Below are positions 50,550 to 60,783 of a DNA stretch of 64,000 nt, in pieces. The notes beneath the pieces were generated by a model. The model ran no database searches. It saw nothing but the letters and a program-made list of their open reading frames with translations, and had not been told where the DNA came from. The stretch comes from Hyphomicrobiales bacterium (GTDB lineage: Bacteria > Pseudomonadota > Alphaproteobacteria > Rhizobiales > Xanthobacteraceae). The stretch spans positions 1 through 64,000 of the forward strand of contig PNAI01000042.1 in NCBI GenBank assembly GCA_003169835.1, given 5' to 3'. The translations under genes and the position numbers were made by a program. Every line of letters begins with the position of its first letter. Within the stretch, counting starts at the first letter, position 1.

Positions 50550-53324
50550 TCACTGCATCAATCCGAAGAAATTAAATCCGGAGCCTGTCCGCCGGCCTGT
50601 CGCCGGCCCCCGATCTTCCGCGGCGCTTGCACGCGTTTCGCGCGGTTCGCCTTGCGCGGTGAGAGCATGGCGCCGATCGACCAGCGAGTGCTGCGTCTCA
50701 TACGGGCGACCGCGGTCGTCGAGCCGGAAGTACTCCATGAATGCGCCCGCGCCGGGCGAGGCCCGGTTGCCGGTGGCGACATCGACCGGGAGCGCTTTCA
50801 TACGCTTTTGGGCTTCGGCCGAAGGCGGTGGCAACAGCGTCTTCGGAGATTGATAGGTCCAGGCCGCTTGCATGATTTGCTCCGCGATCGGAACCGCCAC
50901 CGAACCGCCGGTCGCGCCCGCACCAAGCGTGCGTTTGCCGCCGGCGTTGTCATACCCGACCCAAACAGCGATTGTGACATCGCTGGTAAATCCGACAAAC
51001 CACGTGTCGTTTTCGTTTTCCGTTGTGCCGGTCTTGCCGCCGACATATCCCGTAAGTGCTTTGATCCGTATGGCAGTGCCGCGCGCGACCGCGCCTTCGA
51101 GCAAGGTGCGCATCTGATAGAAGGCGACGCGGTCGCCGCCCAAGAGCATGGTCGGAGGCGTCGGGGGCCGCCGATAAACCAGCAGCCCGTTTGACTCGAT
51201 GGAATCGATCGCGGAAGGCTGGAAGCGCGCGCCTTCGCTCGCGATGGCGGCATAGAGCGGGGCCAGGTCGATCATGCGGACCGCCTGCGCGCCGAGAATG
51301 AACGGATAATTATTCATGCACTCGCGATAGACTTTTGCTTCCAGCGCCAGGCCGCATATTTGCTCAAGACTCTTTAACGGATCCCTATCGATGCCGCCGT
51401 CGAGCAAACGCGCGGTGACGAGGTTCTTGGAATTCTCCAGCGCGCGCCGCATCGTGATCGCGCCCCATCCCCCGCGGTCGTAGTTTTTCGGCGTCCAATA
51501 ATGATTGCTCGAGCCCGGGATCGGCGGCAACGTAATCGACGAATCCATTATGAGCGTATTGGGCTGCAGGTTGTGGTGCAGCGCGGTGAGATAGGTGAGC
51601 GGCTTGATCGATGAGCCGGGCTGACGATAGCCCTGCGTTACGCGGTTAAGCTGGCTCAGCGGATAAGAGAAGCCGCCAACCATCGAAAGGACACGGCCGG
51701 TCTTGTTTTCGAGTACCAGCGCTGCACCCTGGACCTTCGGCCGCACTCGCAATTCGGCGTGCGTATCGCTCTTGGACTTGCCCTCCGTCACCTTGACGAA
51801 GACGACGTCATAAATGCCGAGACTGCGGCGGCTGAGGCCCTCCGGCATGCTGAGCGGCATGATGCGGCCATCGGCGAGGCCGACTTTGACGAACAGGCTG
51901 CTGCCCTCGCCATTCTTCTTTTCCAGCACTACCGCCGGGGTCCAATGCACGTCATAGAGCGGTAAACGCACGCCTTGCATCGCCAGCTGCCACAGCGGCA
52001 GCACGATTTTTCCACGCCTTTGGGCGCGGGTTTTTTGCTCGCCGTCGATCTTGGTGATCAGCTCCGAGAGGTTGGTCTCCGGCCCCTCGAACTTGGCCCG
52101 ATGCGAGTTCATCTCGTAGCGCGCGAGACCCTCTTGCAGGGCGGCCTCGGCGGCCGCCTGCAACTTGGCATTGATGGTGGAATGCACGACATACGATTCG
52201 CTGGTGAGCGACTGCATGCCGACCAGGGTGCGGGCTTCGCGCACGATATGATCGGTGAAGTAGAATCCGGCGGAGCGCCGCGGCCGCTCATAAGGGATGA
52301 TGCGGTATCCCGTGCTGATGGCGTTTGTCGCTACTTCGGAGGCGATAAACTTATCTTCTTCCAGTCGCTTGATGACGTAGGCCTGACGCTCGCGCGCGCG
52401 GGCGGGATAGCGATCGGGATTAAAATACGCCGGCCCCTTGGCAAGTCCGGCCAGCAGGGCTGCTTCCGTCACGGTGAGTGCCGACGCCGGTTTCTTGAAA
52501 TAACTCTGCGCGGCCATGTCGATGCCCCACGAGCCACGGCCGAGATAAATTGAATTAATGTAGACCTCGAGAATTTCGTTTTTAGAAAGGTCGTGGTCGA
52601 TCCGCACCGCTACGATCATCTCGCGGATCTTGCGCTCGTAGCTCACATCGTCGCCGACCAGCAGGTTCTTGGCGACTTGCTGCGTAATGGTGGAGCCGCC
52701 CTGTGGCCGCCCAGGCTGCGCGAGGTTGGCGATGAACGCGCGGATGAGACCGCGCTCGTCGACGCCGTGGTGCTGATAGAAGCGCTTGTCTTCCGCTGCG
52801 ATGAACGATTTTTGTACGTAATCGGGAAGGTCTTTCAGCGATACCCAGATTCGCCGATGATCGGACTCGAAGAGCTCCGCGAATTTCTCGCCTTTGCCGT
52901 CCAGCACCACGCTGGTGCCTGGCAGCTTGAGGCCTTTGAGCCGCATGTGATCGGGCAGTGTAGCTGCGGCTTTGTTATAGAATTCGATGACCTGCCGTAT
53001 GTCGAAGGTCGCACTGTCGATCTTCTCGTTGCTGCAGAACACACGATAGGCGCCGAGCAACTCGTCGAAATTGATGCCGCGGAAAGCCTTAATTTCGCCT
53101 GCGACCCCTGCCGGGTCCAGCATGGCGGTGCTGATCAGATCGTCGAGATTAAAATCTTCAACGTCGAATTCTTTGCGGATGTGCGCGCAGCCGTCGCGCA
53201 TAATCTGCACGACTTCATTCTGGTCGCTGACCGGGTCAAACTCTGTTCTCACCGCGTCGGGGCGAGTCGTAACCTGACTCAACGCGAGCACGGTGGCGAA
53301 CATTTTGACGAGGATTAAGTTCAT
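50550..53324 (-). CDS. class A penicillin-binding protein with an unusual N-terminal domain
   Basis: This 924-residue bifunctional peptidoglycan synthase has a glycosyltransferase domain (about 150-330) with EDKRFYQHHGVD, QGGSTITQQVAKN and KNEILEVYINSIYLGRGSWG. The transpeptidase domain has the nucleophile Ser in PGSSIKPLTYL, SKN (ENSKNLVT) and KTGT (GGKTGTTEN). The first 140 residues are unlike a typical PBP1a. There is a signal-like segment at 3-17 instead of a long TM anchor, then about 120 residues of unknown, probably helical, acidic domain with two cysteines. The C-terminal tail is polar and glycine-rich. Confidence 0.93.
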   Translation of the reverse strand: MNLILVKMFATVLALSQVTTRPDAVRTEFDPVSDQNEVVQIMRDGCAHIRKEFDVEDFNLDDLISTAMLDPAGVAGEIKAFRGINFDELLGAYRVFCSNEKIDSATFDIRQVIEFYNKAAATLPDHMRLKGLKLPGTSVVLDGKGEKFAELFESDHRRIWVSLKDLPDYVQKSFIAAEDKRFYQHHGVDERGLIRAFIANLAQPGRPQGGSTITQQVAKNLLVGDDVSYERKIREMIVAVRIDHDLSKNEILEVYINSIYLGRGSWGIDMAAQSYFKKPASALTVTEAALLAGLAKGPAYFNPDRYPARARERQAYVIKRLEEDKFIASEVATNAISTGYRIIPYERPRRSAGFYFTDHIVREARTLVGMQSLTSESYVVHSTINAKLQAAAEAALQEGLARYEMNSHRAKFEGPETNLSELITKIDGEQKTRAQRRGKIVLPLWQLAMQGVRLPLYDVHWTPAVVLEKKNGEGSSLFVKVGLADGRIMPLSMPEGLSRRSLGIYDVVFVKVTEGKSKSDTHAELRVRPKVQGAALVLENKTGRVLSMVGGFSYPLSQLNRVTQGYRQPGSSIKPLTYLTALHHNLQPNTLIMDSSITLPPIPGSSNHYWTPKNYDRGGWGAITMRRALENSKNLVTARLLDGGIDRDPLKSLEQICGLALEAKVYRECMNNYPFILGAQAVRMIDLAPLYAAIASEGARFQPSAIDSIESNGLLVYRRPPTPPTMLLGGDRVAFYQMRTLLEGAVARGTAIRIKALTGYVGGKTGTTENENDTWFVGFTSDVTIAVWVGYDNAGGKRTLGAGATGGSVAVPIAEQIMQAAWTYQSPKTLLPPPSAEAQKRMKALPVDVATGNRASPGAGAFMEYFRLDDRGRPYETQHSLVDRRHALTAQGEPRETRASAAEDRGPATGRRTGSGFNFFGLMQ

Positions 53325-54025
53325 CGCGCTACACGCATTACCTCACGCTCTGATCTTACGACACACGTCGGCGCCGCTCCTGCCGACTTCTAACTATCGC
53401 CCGACCATCGCATGTATGGATTGGGCCGCATCTTGTTGTTTGTAGTCCGATTTTGCTTCCAGCGCCAAGGACATAAGCCGTTGCATATCGGTTTGATTGT
53501 GTTAGTATTAACTACATGCGCGACGCTTGCAAGCGCACAGTGCGGGTTTCCTCGATTTTCCGACGATCCGCCGAGCGCGCGCAACGATGCGCAGCGAGTT
53601 TAAGATTTCGGCTTGGCAACGATCACAGGACACTAGCAAAACAATTCACCATCGAAATGTGGTCGAGGTCTTACCTCGATCAGACCGCAACAGGGCTCCG
53701 ACTGTAACGAGCGAGGTGCCGCGGGCGCCGCGATGCCCGGTGAAGACACTTCAAGAATGATGGTTAGCGCAGATGATGAAGTCTGCTGACCACGTCGGGT
53801 TGCGAAGTCTGCGGGCCGACGGCGACGTGCGCGCCGAATATGAAGCCGGTGTGACGTCGCTTGCTCCACCCGCATTAATATTACTCGGTAAATTCCCCCA
53901 ATCGGCCCGGTGTAAGGTCTAAAGGTTCAGTAGAATTCGGTTCATTATTGGGATAGAGTTTGTTCAATTGTAAGGAACTAGGTCAGGGTAGCGTTAGTGC
54001 TGCCACCGGCTGAAAGAGGCGGGGC
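53325..54025. other. long intergenic region before the giant TPR gene
   Basis: This 701-bp region is only weakly coding. It holds one candidate secreted peptide gene (53412-53603, separate entry). The last 150 bp are AT-richer and probably hold the promoter of the TPR gene. No hairpin, repeat or RNA gene was recognised. Confidence 0.4.
53412..53603 (+). CDS. candidate small secreted protein
   Basis: This 63-residue ORF has a signal-peptide-like stretch, IGLIVLVLTTCATLASAQ, and a short mature part CGFPRFSDDPPSARND. No ribosome-binding site is visible before the ATG. It may be a short secreted peptide or the 5' remnant of a broken gene. The leader's look is similar to that of the TPR protein downstream, which could reflect a common ancestry or chance. 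Confidence 0.3.
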   Translation: MYGLGRILLFVVRFCFQRQGHKPLHIGLIVLVLTTCATLASAQCGFPRFSDDPPSARNDAQRV

Positions 54026-57000
54026 ATGAGTTGGAGTCCGTTGTACGGTATCGGTCGTTATCTACTCGCGGCAGCGAGTCTGCTGATAACGACTCTCACG
54101 TTTACATCTTCATTTGCGCAATCGCCGCAGCAGCGCAACGTGTGCTTCGGCAGAGAAGCGGCCGCGCCAGCCGCGCAAGTTACCGCTTGCACGGCGATCA
54201 TCGAAGCGGGCCGCGATCAGCCGAGTATTATTTCCGAAGCTTATGTGGCGCGCGGCAATTTCTCCCGCGCCAAGGAAGAGTTCGATCAAGCGATCGACGA
54301 TTTCACCCAGGCGATCCAGCTCAACGGCCGCAACGCCAATGCCTATTACAACCGCGGCCTCAGCCGCGTCGCCAAGGGCGACGTCGAAGCCGCGCTTGCC
54401 GACTACGATCAGGCCATCCAGAACGATCCCAAGCAGGGCGCATTCTATAAGAGCCGCGCCGGCGCGTATTTCAGCAAGCGCGATTACGCTCACGCCATCG
54501 GTGATCTCAATCAGGCGCTGCGAATCAATTCGCGCGATCCGGTGGCGCTCTATAATCGCGGCGTAGCCTATCGCGCCAACGGCGAGTCCGACCGTGCCGT
54601 TCCGGACTTCGATCAGGTTATCAAGATCAATCCCGGCAACTCCGACGCCGCTTCCGCCTATTACAATCGCGGCCTTTCATATCGCGACCTGCGCGACTAC
54701 GAGCGCGCCATTCAGGATTTTGCGCAAGCGATCCGGCTCGATCCGAAGAACTCCGCCATCTACACCGATCGCGGCGTCGCCAACGCCGCCAAGGGCGACT
54801 TCGACAAGGCGATCGAGGACTTTGACGCTGCGATCAAGGTCGATCCGAAGAATGCTCTGCTGCTCAACAACCGCGGCATGGCTTATCGCAACAAGGGCCT
54901 CGTCGACAGCGCGATCAACGATTACGATCAGGCGATCGAACTCAATCCGGATTTGGCCGTCGCTTATTACAATCGCGGCAATGCCTATTACGACAAGCGC
55001 GACTACGACATCGCGATCCAGGATTACAACAAGGCGATCAAAATCAATCCCAATTACGCGATCGCTTATTACGACCGCGGCATCATCTATTACGATCGGC
55101 GCGAATATGAGCGTGCAATTCAAGATTTGAATCAGGCGATCAAGCTCGATCCCAAGGACGCATTGGCGGTCTTCAACCGCGGCCTCACCTTCAAGGCCAT
55201 GGGCGACGCCAAACTCGCCATCGCCGACTATGACACGGCGATCAAGCTCGATCCCAAGAATGCGCTGGCGTATTTCAACCGCGGCATTGCCTTCCGGGAG
55301 AATAACGACCCCGAGCACGCGGTCGCCGATTTCAGCCAGGCGATCCGTCTGGACCCCAAGAATGGGCTGGCCTACTTCAACCGCGGCCTAGCTTATTACG
55401 AACGGCGTGAGTTGGAACGCGCGATTCCGGACTTCGATCAGGCCATCCGCGCCAACCCCAATTACGCGCCGGCCTATTACGGCCGAGGTCTGGCCTATTA
55501 TGACAAGCGCGACTTCGACCCGGCCATCCAGGACTTGAACCAGGCGATCAACATCCGCCCGAGCTACACGGTGGCGTTCAATATTCGCGGCCTGTCCTAT
55601 GCGGGCAAGGGCGACATCGATCGCGCCATCCAGGATTTCGATCAGGCCGTTCGCATCGACCCCAAATTCGCCATCGCCTACAACAACCGCGGCGAAGCCT
55701 ATCAGACTAAGCGCGAACACGACCGCGCGATCTCCGACTTCGAGCAGGCGATCAAGTTCAACCCGGCTTACGACGTCGCCTATTTCAATCGCGGCATGGC
55801 GTTCCGTGATCGCCGCGAATTTGATCTTGCCATCCAGGATTTTACGCAGGCGATCAGGCTCGATCCGAAGAATGCGCTCGCCTTCAACAATCGCGGCTTC
55901 TCTTATCGCAACAAAGGCGAACCCGACCGTGCGATCGCTGACTTCGATCAAGCGATCAAGCTCAATGCGACCTATGCGCCCGCCTACTACAATCGGGGCC
56001 TCGCCTTCGCCGACAAGCGCGACTTCGACAAGGCCATTCAGAATTTCGATCAGTCGATCCGCATAAGCCCGACCGTGGCGGCGGTGTGGCTCGACCGCGG
56101 CTTAGCGTTCCGCGACAAGCGCGAATTTGATCGCGCCGTTCAGGATTTCGATCAGGCCATCCGGCTCGATCCCAAGCTCGCGGTGGCCTACGACAACCGC
56201 GGCCTCGCCTATCACGAGAAGCGCGCCTACGACCGCGCCATTCAGGATTTTGACCAGGCCATTAGGCTCGATCCCAAGTTCGCGGTGGCTTATAACAACC
56301 GCGGCCTCGCCAAGGGCGCCAAAGGCCAGGCCGAGGCGGCGATTGGGGATTTCGACGCCGCCATCAGAAACAATCCGCACTTTGACATTGCCTACAACAA
56401 TCGCGGCTTGGCGTATCAGACCCGCGGCGAGACCGATCGCGCGATCGCGGACTTCGACCAGGCGATCAAGATCAATCCCAATTTGGATGTGGCGCTCAAC
56501 AACCGCGGCCTTGCCTATCGCACCAAGGGCGAGGTCGACATCGCGATCCGAAGTTTCGGTGACGCGATCAAGGTCAACCCCGGCTATGCGGTTGCCTTCA
56601 ACAACCGCGGCCTCGCCTACGAAACCAAGGGCGAAACCGATCGCGCGATCCGCGATTATGACCAAGCCATCAAGATCACCGGCAACGACGCTTACAGTTT
56701 CTACAATCGCGGCAACGCCTTTGCCATGGGCAAACGCGATTACGACCGCGCCATCGCCGACTTCGACCAGGCGATCAAACTCAATCCAAGCTATGCGCTG
56801 GCCTACAACGAACGCGGCGCCGCCTACATCGCCACCGGCAAGACCGATCTTGCAATCCGCGACTTCGACGCTGCGATCAGAATCAATCCGACTTATGACA
56901 TCGCCTTCAACAACCGCGGCTACGCCTACCGCAATAAGAACGAACCCGACCGCGCGATTCAGGATCTCGACCAGGCGATCAAGATCAATGCCAGCTTCGG

Positions 57001-60000
57001 GCTCGCTTACCGCAACCGCGGCATCGCCTATTATGACAAGCGCGAATTCGACCGCGCCGTACAGGACCTAAGCCAGGGCATCCGGCTTTCGCCTGAGGAT
57101 CTCGCCGCACTCAACGAACGCGGCGTAGCTTTTGGCGCCAAGGGCGACAGCGAACGCGCGATCAAGGACTTCGACCAGGTCATCAAGCTCGACTCCAAGA
57201 ACGCCGCGGCCTTCAACAATCGTGGCTTTAGCTATCGCAACAGGGGCGACTACGACCGCGCCATTGCCGACCTCGACGAGGCGATCAAGCTCAATCCGAA
57301 CTATGCTGCGGCCTATTTCAATCGCGGCATTGCCTATTCCGAACGGCTCGATCTCGACCGTGCGATCCAGAATTTCGACCAGGCGATCAAGCTCAACCCC
57401 GCCTACGCCGCCGTCTATCACGAGCGCGGCATGGCCTATTACGAAAAGTACGACTACGACCGTGCCATCGCCGATTTCGACCAGATTGTGAAAATTCGCT
57501 CCAAATACGTCGTCGCCGTCAATGCGCGCGGCAGCGTCGCCGATCTGCAGCGCGGCTACGAACGTTCGGTCACCGACATTAGTCCGCAATTCGCGCTCAA
57601 TCCGGTCTTCGCACTCGCCTTCAACGACCGCGGCATAGCGTTCGTCGCCAAGGGCGATCTCGATCGCGGCATTGCGGACTTCGATCAGGCGATCAACATC
57701 AACGCGACTTTTGCGACCGCCTTCCACAATCGCGGCAACGCTTTTGGTGAGAAGGGCGACATCGATCGCGCCATCCGCGACTACGATCAGGCGATCAAGA
57801 TCAATCCGCGCGGTGCGCAGATCTATTACGACCGCGGTGTGAGCTACTACAGTCAGCGCAAATTCGACCAGGCGATCGCGGATTTCGACCAGGTCGTCCG
57901 CATCGATCCCAAGGATGCGCTCGCCTATTACAACCGCGGCATCGCCTACTACGGCCGGAACGACTTCGACAAAGCCATTGCCGATCTCGACCGCGCCATC
58001 GGTCTCGACCCGAAGATTTCGCTCGCCTTCCATAACCGCGGTAATTCGTATGCCCGCAAGCGCGACTTCGACCACGCCATCGAAGATCTCGACCAGGCGA
58101 TCAAGCTCGACGCGAAATATGCGGTGTCCTTTAACGACCGCGGCCTCGCATTTGGCGCCAAGGGCCAGATCGACCGCGCGATTGCCGACTTCGACCAGGC
58201 GGTCAAGCTCGACGCGAAATTCGCGCCCGCCTTCACCAACCGCGGCGTTGCGTTTGCCACCAAGGGCCAGACCGATCGCGCCATCGCCGACTTCGATGTG
58301 GCGATCAAGCTCAATCCGAGCTACGCGGTTGCGTTCTACAATCGCGCCAACGCCTATTACGACAAGGCCGACTACGACAAAGCCATTGCCGACTACGATC
58401 AGGCGATCAAGCTCAATCCGAACGATGCTTCCGCGTTCCACAATCGCGGCGGCGCTTACAGCAACAAGAACGACTATGACCGCGCGATTGCCGACCTGAG
58501 CCAATCGATCAAGTTGAATGCGAACAACGCGCTTGTGTTCAACGATCGCGGCACCTCCTACGCCGCCAAAGGCGAGCTCGACCGCGCCATCGCCGACCTC
58601 GACCAGGCCATCAAGCTCGAGCCGAAGAATGCCTTCAGCCACTACAACCGTGGCCTGGCCTACCGGAACAAGGGCGAGACCGATCGCGCGATCGCCAACT
58701 ACGACCAGGCGATCAAGCTCAATGCCAACTACACCGTTGCGCTGTTCGCACGCGGCGACGCCTATGAGAGCAAGCGCGACTTCGACAAGACCATCTCCGA
58801 TCTCGACCAGGCCATCAAACTCAATCCCAATTACACGGTGGCCTATTACGGCCGCGCTATCGCTTACGGCTCCAAGGGTAATTTCGACCGCGCGATCGCC
58901 GATTTCGATCAGGCCATCAAGCTCGATCCGAAGGATCCGCAGGCCTACAACAACCGCGGCTTCGCGTTCCGCAACAAGGGCGACAACGACCGCGCCATTG
59001 CCAACTACGACCAGGCGATCAAGCTCAACCCGTCCTACGATCTCGCCTTCTACAACCGCGGCAACGCCTATTACGAGAACCGCGACTACGACCGCGCCAT
59101 TGTGAATTTTGACCAGGCGATCACGCTCAACGCCAATTATGCCATCGCCTACTACAATCGCGGTCTCGCCTATCGCGACAAGCGCGACTTCGACAAAGCC
59201 ATCCAAAATTTCGACCAGGCGATCAAGCTTGATCCGCGCAACGCCTACGCCTTTAGCAACCGCGGACTTTCCTATCGCAACAAGGGCGAAGTCGACCGCG
59301 CCATCGCCGATCTCAACGAGGCGATCAAGTTCAACGCCAACTTCGCGCTGGCCTATTACAACCGCGCCATCGCGTATGGCCTCAAGGGCGATACCGACCG
59401 CGCGATTACCGACTTCGATCTCGCGCTCAAGTTCGACGCGGAAGACCCGCGTGCCTACAATAACCGCGGCTTTGCGTACCGCAACAAGGGCGACAACGAT
59501 AAGGCGATCGCCGACTTCGACCGCGCGATCAAGATCAATCCATCCTATTCCATCGCCTTCGCCAATCGCGGCGACATCTACTACACCAAGCGTGAGTTCG
59601 ACCGCGCCATCTCCGACTATGAGCAGGCGATCAAGATCAATCCGAACTTTGCTTCGGCTTACAACCATCGCGGCCTCTCGCTCGATGAGAAGCGCGACTA
59701 CCCGGCCGCCATCAAGGACTTCGACCAGGCGATCAAGCTCAACGCGAACAGCTCGTATTATTACAACAACCGCGGGTTCGCCTATCGCAACAATGGCGAG
59801 ACCGACCGCGCCATCGCCGACTACAACCAGTCAATCAAGCTCAAGCCGGAATACGCGCTCCCCTACTACAACCGCGGCATGGCCTATTACGAGAAGCGCG
59901 ACTTCGAGCGTGCAACGCAGGACTTGAATCAAGCGATCAAGCTCAACCCCAACTATGGCGCGACGTTCCACGATCGCGGCGTGCTCTACTACGACAAGAA

Positions 60001-60712
60001 TCGTTATGATCCCTCGATCCCGGAAGCCGATCAGGCGATCAAGATCGTCGCCAACTATCCGATCAACTTCAACAAGCAGGGCTCCTCCTACGAAAGCAAG
60101 CGCGAGGATAACCGCGTCATTCAAGAGGTCGACCAGGCCATCAAGATCAATTCGGCGCCGGCGATCGCGACCTACAATCGCGGCAACATCCAGCTCGCCG
60201 CGCGCGACTATTCCGGTGCGATCCAGCTTTACGACAAGGTGATCGCGCTGCAGCCGGCGAACGCCGATGCATGGACCAATCGCTGCGGCGCGCGCTCGTT
60301 GAGCGGTGATTTGCCGGCCGCGGTCAACGATTGCAACGAGGCCATTCGGTTGAAGGCGAACAACGGACCCGCCTTTGACAATCGCGGTCTCGTCCACCTG
60401 AAAATGGGTCAGCTCGAACAGGCCATCGTCGACTTCGACGCGGCTCTCAAGCTCAGCCCGAAACTTCCGAGCGCGCTGTTCGGCCGGGGTATGTCCAAGC
60501 TGGCGCGCAACGACACCTCGGGCAGCGCTGACATCGACGCGGCGAAGGCTCTCAAGCCGAATATCGCGGAAATCTTTGCCAAGTCCGGCGTATCGGAAAT
60601 CCTGGCGAAGCAGCCGCCCAAGGAACCGGCGAAGGAGCCGCCAAAAGAGCGCGTGGAAGCCCCGGTAGCCCCGGTAGCCCCGGTAGCCCCGGCAGAGCGC
60701 AACGCCGAATAA
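54026..60712 (+). CDS. giant secreted TPR protein with about 62 repeats
   Basis: This 2228-residue protein has a signal peptide (about 1-31, ending TSSFAQ), a short region with two cysteines (NVCFGREAAAP...VTACTAII), then about 62 consecutive 34-residue tetratricopeptide units to about residue 2175. The consensus is AxYNRGxAYxxKGDxDRAI followed by xDFDQAIKLNPx. One unit is 35 residues and one has a 4-residue insert; the unit near residue 1170 (NARGSVADLQRGYERSV) is degenerate. The last four units diverge from the rest. The tail contains PPKEPAKEPPKE and three PVA repeats. It probably forms a long superhelix in the periplasm as a protein-binding scaffold. No enzyme domain is present. AAGAGG precedes the ATG. 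Confidence 0.9.
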   Translation: MSWSPLYGIGRYLLAAASLLITTLTFTSSFAQSPQQRNVCFGREAAAPAAQVTACTAIIEAGRDQPSIISEAYVARGNFSRAKEEFDQAIDDFTQAIQLNGRNANAYYNRGLSRVAKGDVEAALADYDQAIQNDPKQGAFYKSRAGAYFSKRDYAHAIGDLNQALRINSRDPVALYNRGVAYRANGESDRAVPDFDQVIKINPGNSDAASAYYNRGLSYRDLRDYERAIQDFAQAIRLDPKNSAIYTDRGVANAAKGDFDKAIEDFDAAIKVDPKNALLLNNRGMAYRNKGLVDSAINDYDQAIELNPDLAVAYYNRGNAYYDKRDYDIAIQDYNKAIKINPNYAIAYYDRGIIYYDRREYERAIQDLNQAIKLDPKDALAVFNRGLTFKAMGDAKLAIADYDTAIKLDPKNALAYFNRGIAFRENNDPEHAVADFSQAIRLDPKNGLAYFNRGLAYYERRELERAIPDFDQAIRANPNYAPAYYGRGLAYYDKRDFDPAIQDLNQAINIRPSYTVAFNIRGLSYAGKGDIDRAIQDFDQAVRIDPKFAIAYNNRGEAYQTKREHDRAISDFEQAIKFNPAYDVAYFNRGMAFRDRREFDLAIQDFTQAIRLDPKNALAFNNRGFSYRNKGEPDRAIADFDQAIKLNATYAPAYYNRGLAFADKRDFDKAIQNFDQSIRISPTVAAVWLDRGLAFRDKREFDRAVQDFDQAIRLDPKLAVAYDNRGLAYHEKRAYDRAIQDFDQAIRLDPKFAVAYNNRGLAKGAKGQAEAAIGDFDAAIRNNPHFDIAYNNRGLAYQTRGETDRAIADFDQAIKINPNLDVALNNRGLAYRTKGEVDIAIRSFGDAIKVNPGYAVAFNNRGLAYETKGETDRAIRDYDQAIKITGNDAYSFYNRGNAFAMGKRDYDRAIADFDQAIKLNPSYALAYNERGAAYIATGKTDLAIRDFDAAIRINPTYDIAFNNRGYAYRNKNEPDRAIQDLDQAIKINASFGLAYRNRGIAYYDKREFDRAVQDLSQGIRLSPEDLAALNERGVAFGAKGDSERAIKDFDQVIKLDSKNAAAFNNRGFSYRNRGDYDRAIADLDEAIKLNPNYAAAYFNRGIAYSERLDLDRAIQNFDQAIKLNPAYAAVYHERGMAYYEKYDYDRAIADFDQIVKIRSKYVVAVNARGSVADLQRGYERSVTDISPQFALNPVFALAFNDRGIAFVAKGDLDRGIADFDQAININATFATAFHNRGNAFGEKGDIDRAIRDYDQAIKINPRGAQIYYDRGVSYYSQRKFDQAIADFDQVVRIDPKDALAYYNRGIAYYGRNDFDKAIADLDRAIGLDPKISLAFHNRGNSYARKRDFDHAIEDLDQAIKLDAKYAVSFNDRGLAFGAKGQIDRAIADFDQAVKLDAKFAPAFTNRGVAFATKGQTDRAIADFDVAIKLNPSYAVAFYNRANAYYDKADYDKAIADYDQAIKLNPNDASAFHNRGGAYSNKNDYDRAIADLSQSIKLNANNALVFNDRGTSYAAKGELDRAIADLDQAIKLEPKNAFSHYNRGLAYRNKGETDRAIANYDQAIKLNANYTVALFARGDAYESKRDFDKTISDLDQAIKLNPNYTVAYYGRAIAYGSKGNFDRAIADFDQAIKLDPKDPQAYNNRGFAFRNKGDNDRAIANYDQAIKLNPSYDLAFYNRGNAYYENRDYDRAIVNFDQAITLNANYAIAYYNRGLAYRDKRDFDKAIQNFDQAIKLDPRNAYAFSNRGLSYRNKGEVDRAIADLNEAIKFNANFALAYYNRAIAYGLKGDTDRAITDFDLALKFDAEDPRAYNNRGFAYRNKGDNDKAIADFDRAIKINPSYSIAFANRGDIYYTKREFDRAISDYEQAIKINPNFASAYNHRGLSLDEKRDYPAAIKDFDQAIKLNANSSYYYNNRGFAYRNNGETDRAIADYNQSIKLKPEYALPYYNRGMAYYEKRDFERATQDLNQAIKLNPNYGATFHDRGVLYYDKNRYDPSIPEADQAIKIVANYPINFNKQGSSYESKREDNRVIQEVDQAIKINSAPAIATYNRGNIQLAARDYSGAIQLYDKVIALQPANADAWTNRCGARSLSGDLPAAVNDCNEAIRLKANNGPAFDNRGLVHLKMGQLEQAIVDFDAALKLSPKLPSALFGRGMSKLARNDTSGSADIDAAKALKPNIAEIFAKSGVSEILAKQPPKEPAKEPPKERVEAPVAPVAPVAPAERNAE

Positions 60713-60736
60713 TTGCTCTCGTCACGCATGAAAAAC

Positions 60737-60764
60737 CGAGGCCGGCGAGCGATCGCCGGCCTCG
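60737..60764. terminator. bidirectional terminator between TPR and porin genes
   Basis: CGAGGCCGGCGA-GCGA-TCGCCGGCCTCG gives a 12-bp perfect stem with a 4-base loop. A run of five A precedes it at 60731-60735 (serving the minus strand) and TTGCTTTT follows, so it can stop both convergent transcripts. Confidence 0.85.
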
Positions 60765-60783
60765 TTGCTTTTCGGATCAACCT

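Noticed and set aside
49920-51194. A 424-codon plus-strand open frame
   Set aside because: It spans two real minus-strand genes and their gap, with shadow-frame composition.
57068-59668. An 866-codon open frame on the minus strand
   Set aside because: It is exactly antisense to the TPR gene. The 102-bp repeats lack stops in that frame repeatedly, so the length is an artefact; the plus-strand reading has the signal peptide and TPR consensus.
54300-60500. Regular repeats considered as a CRISPR array
   Set aside because: The 102-bp period is coding, with no constant short repeat or unique spacers; it encodes TPR units.
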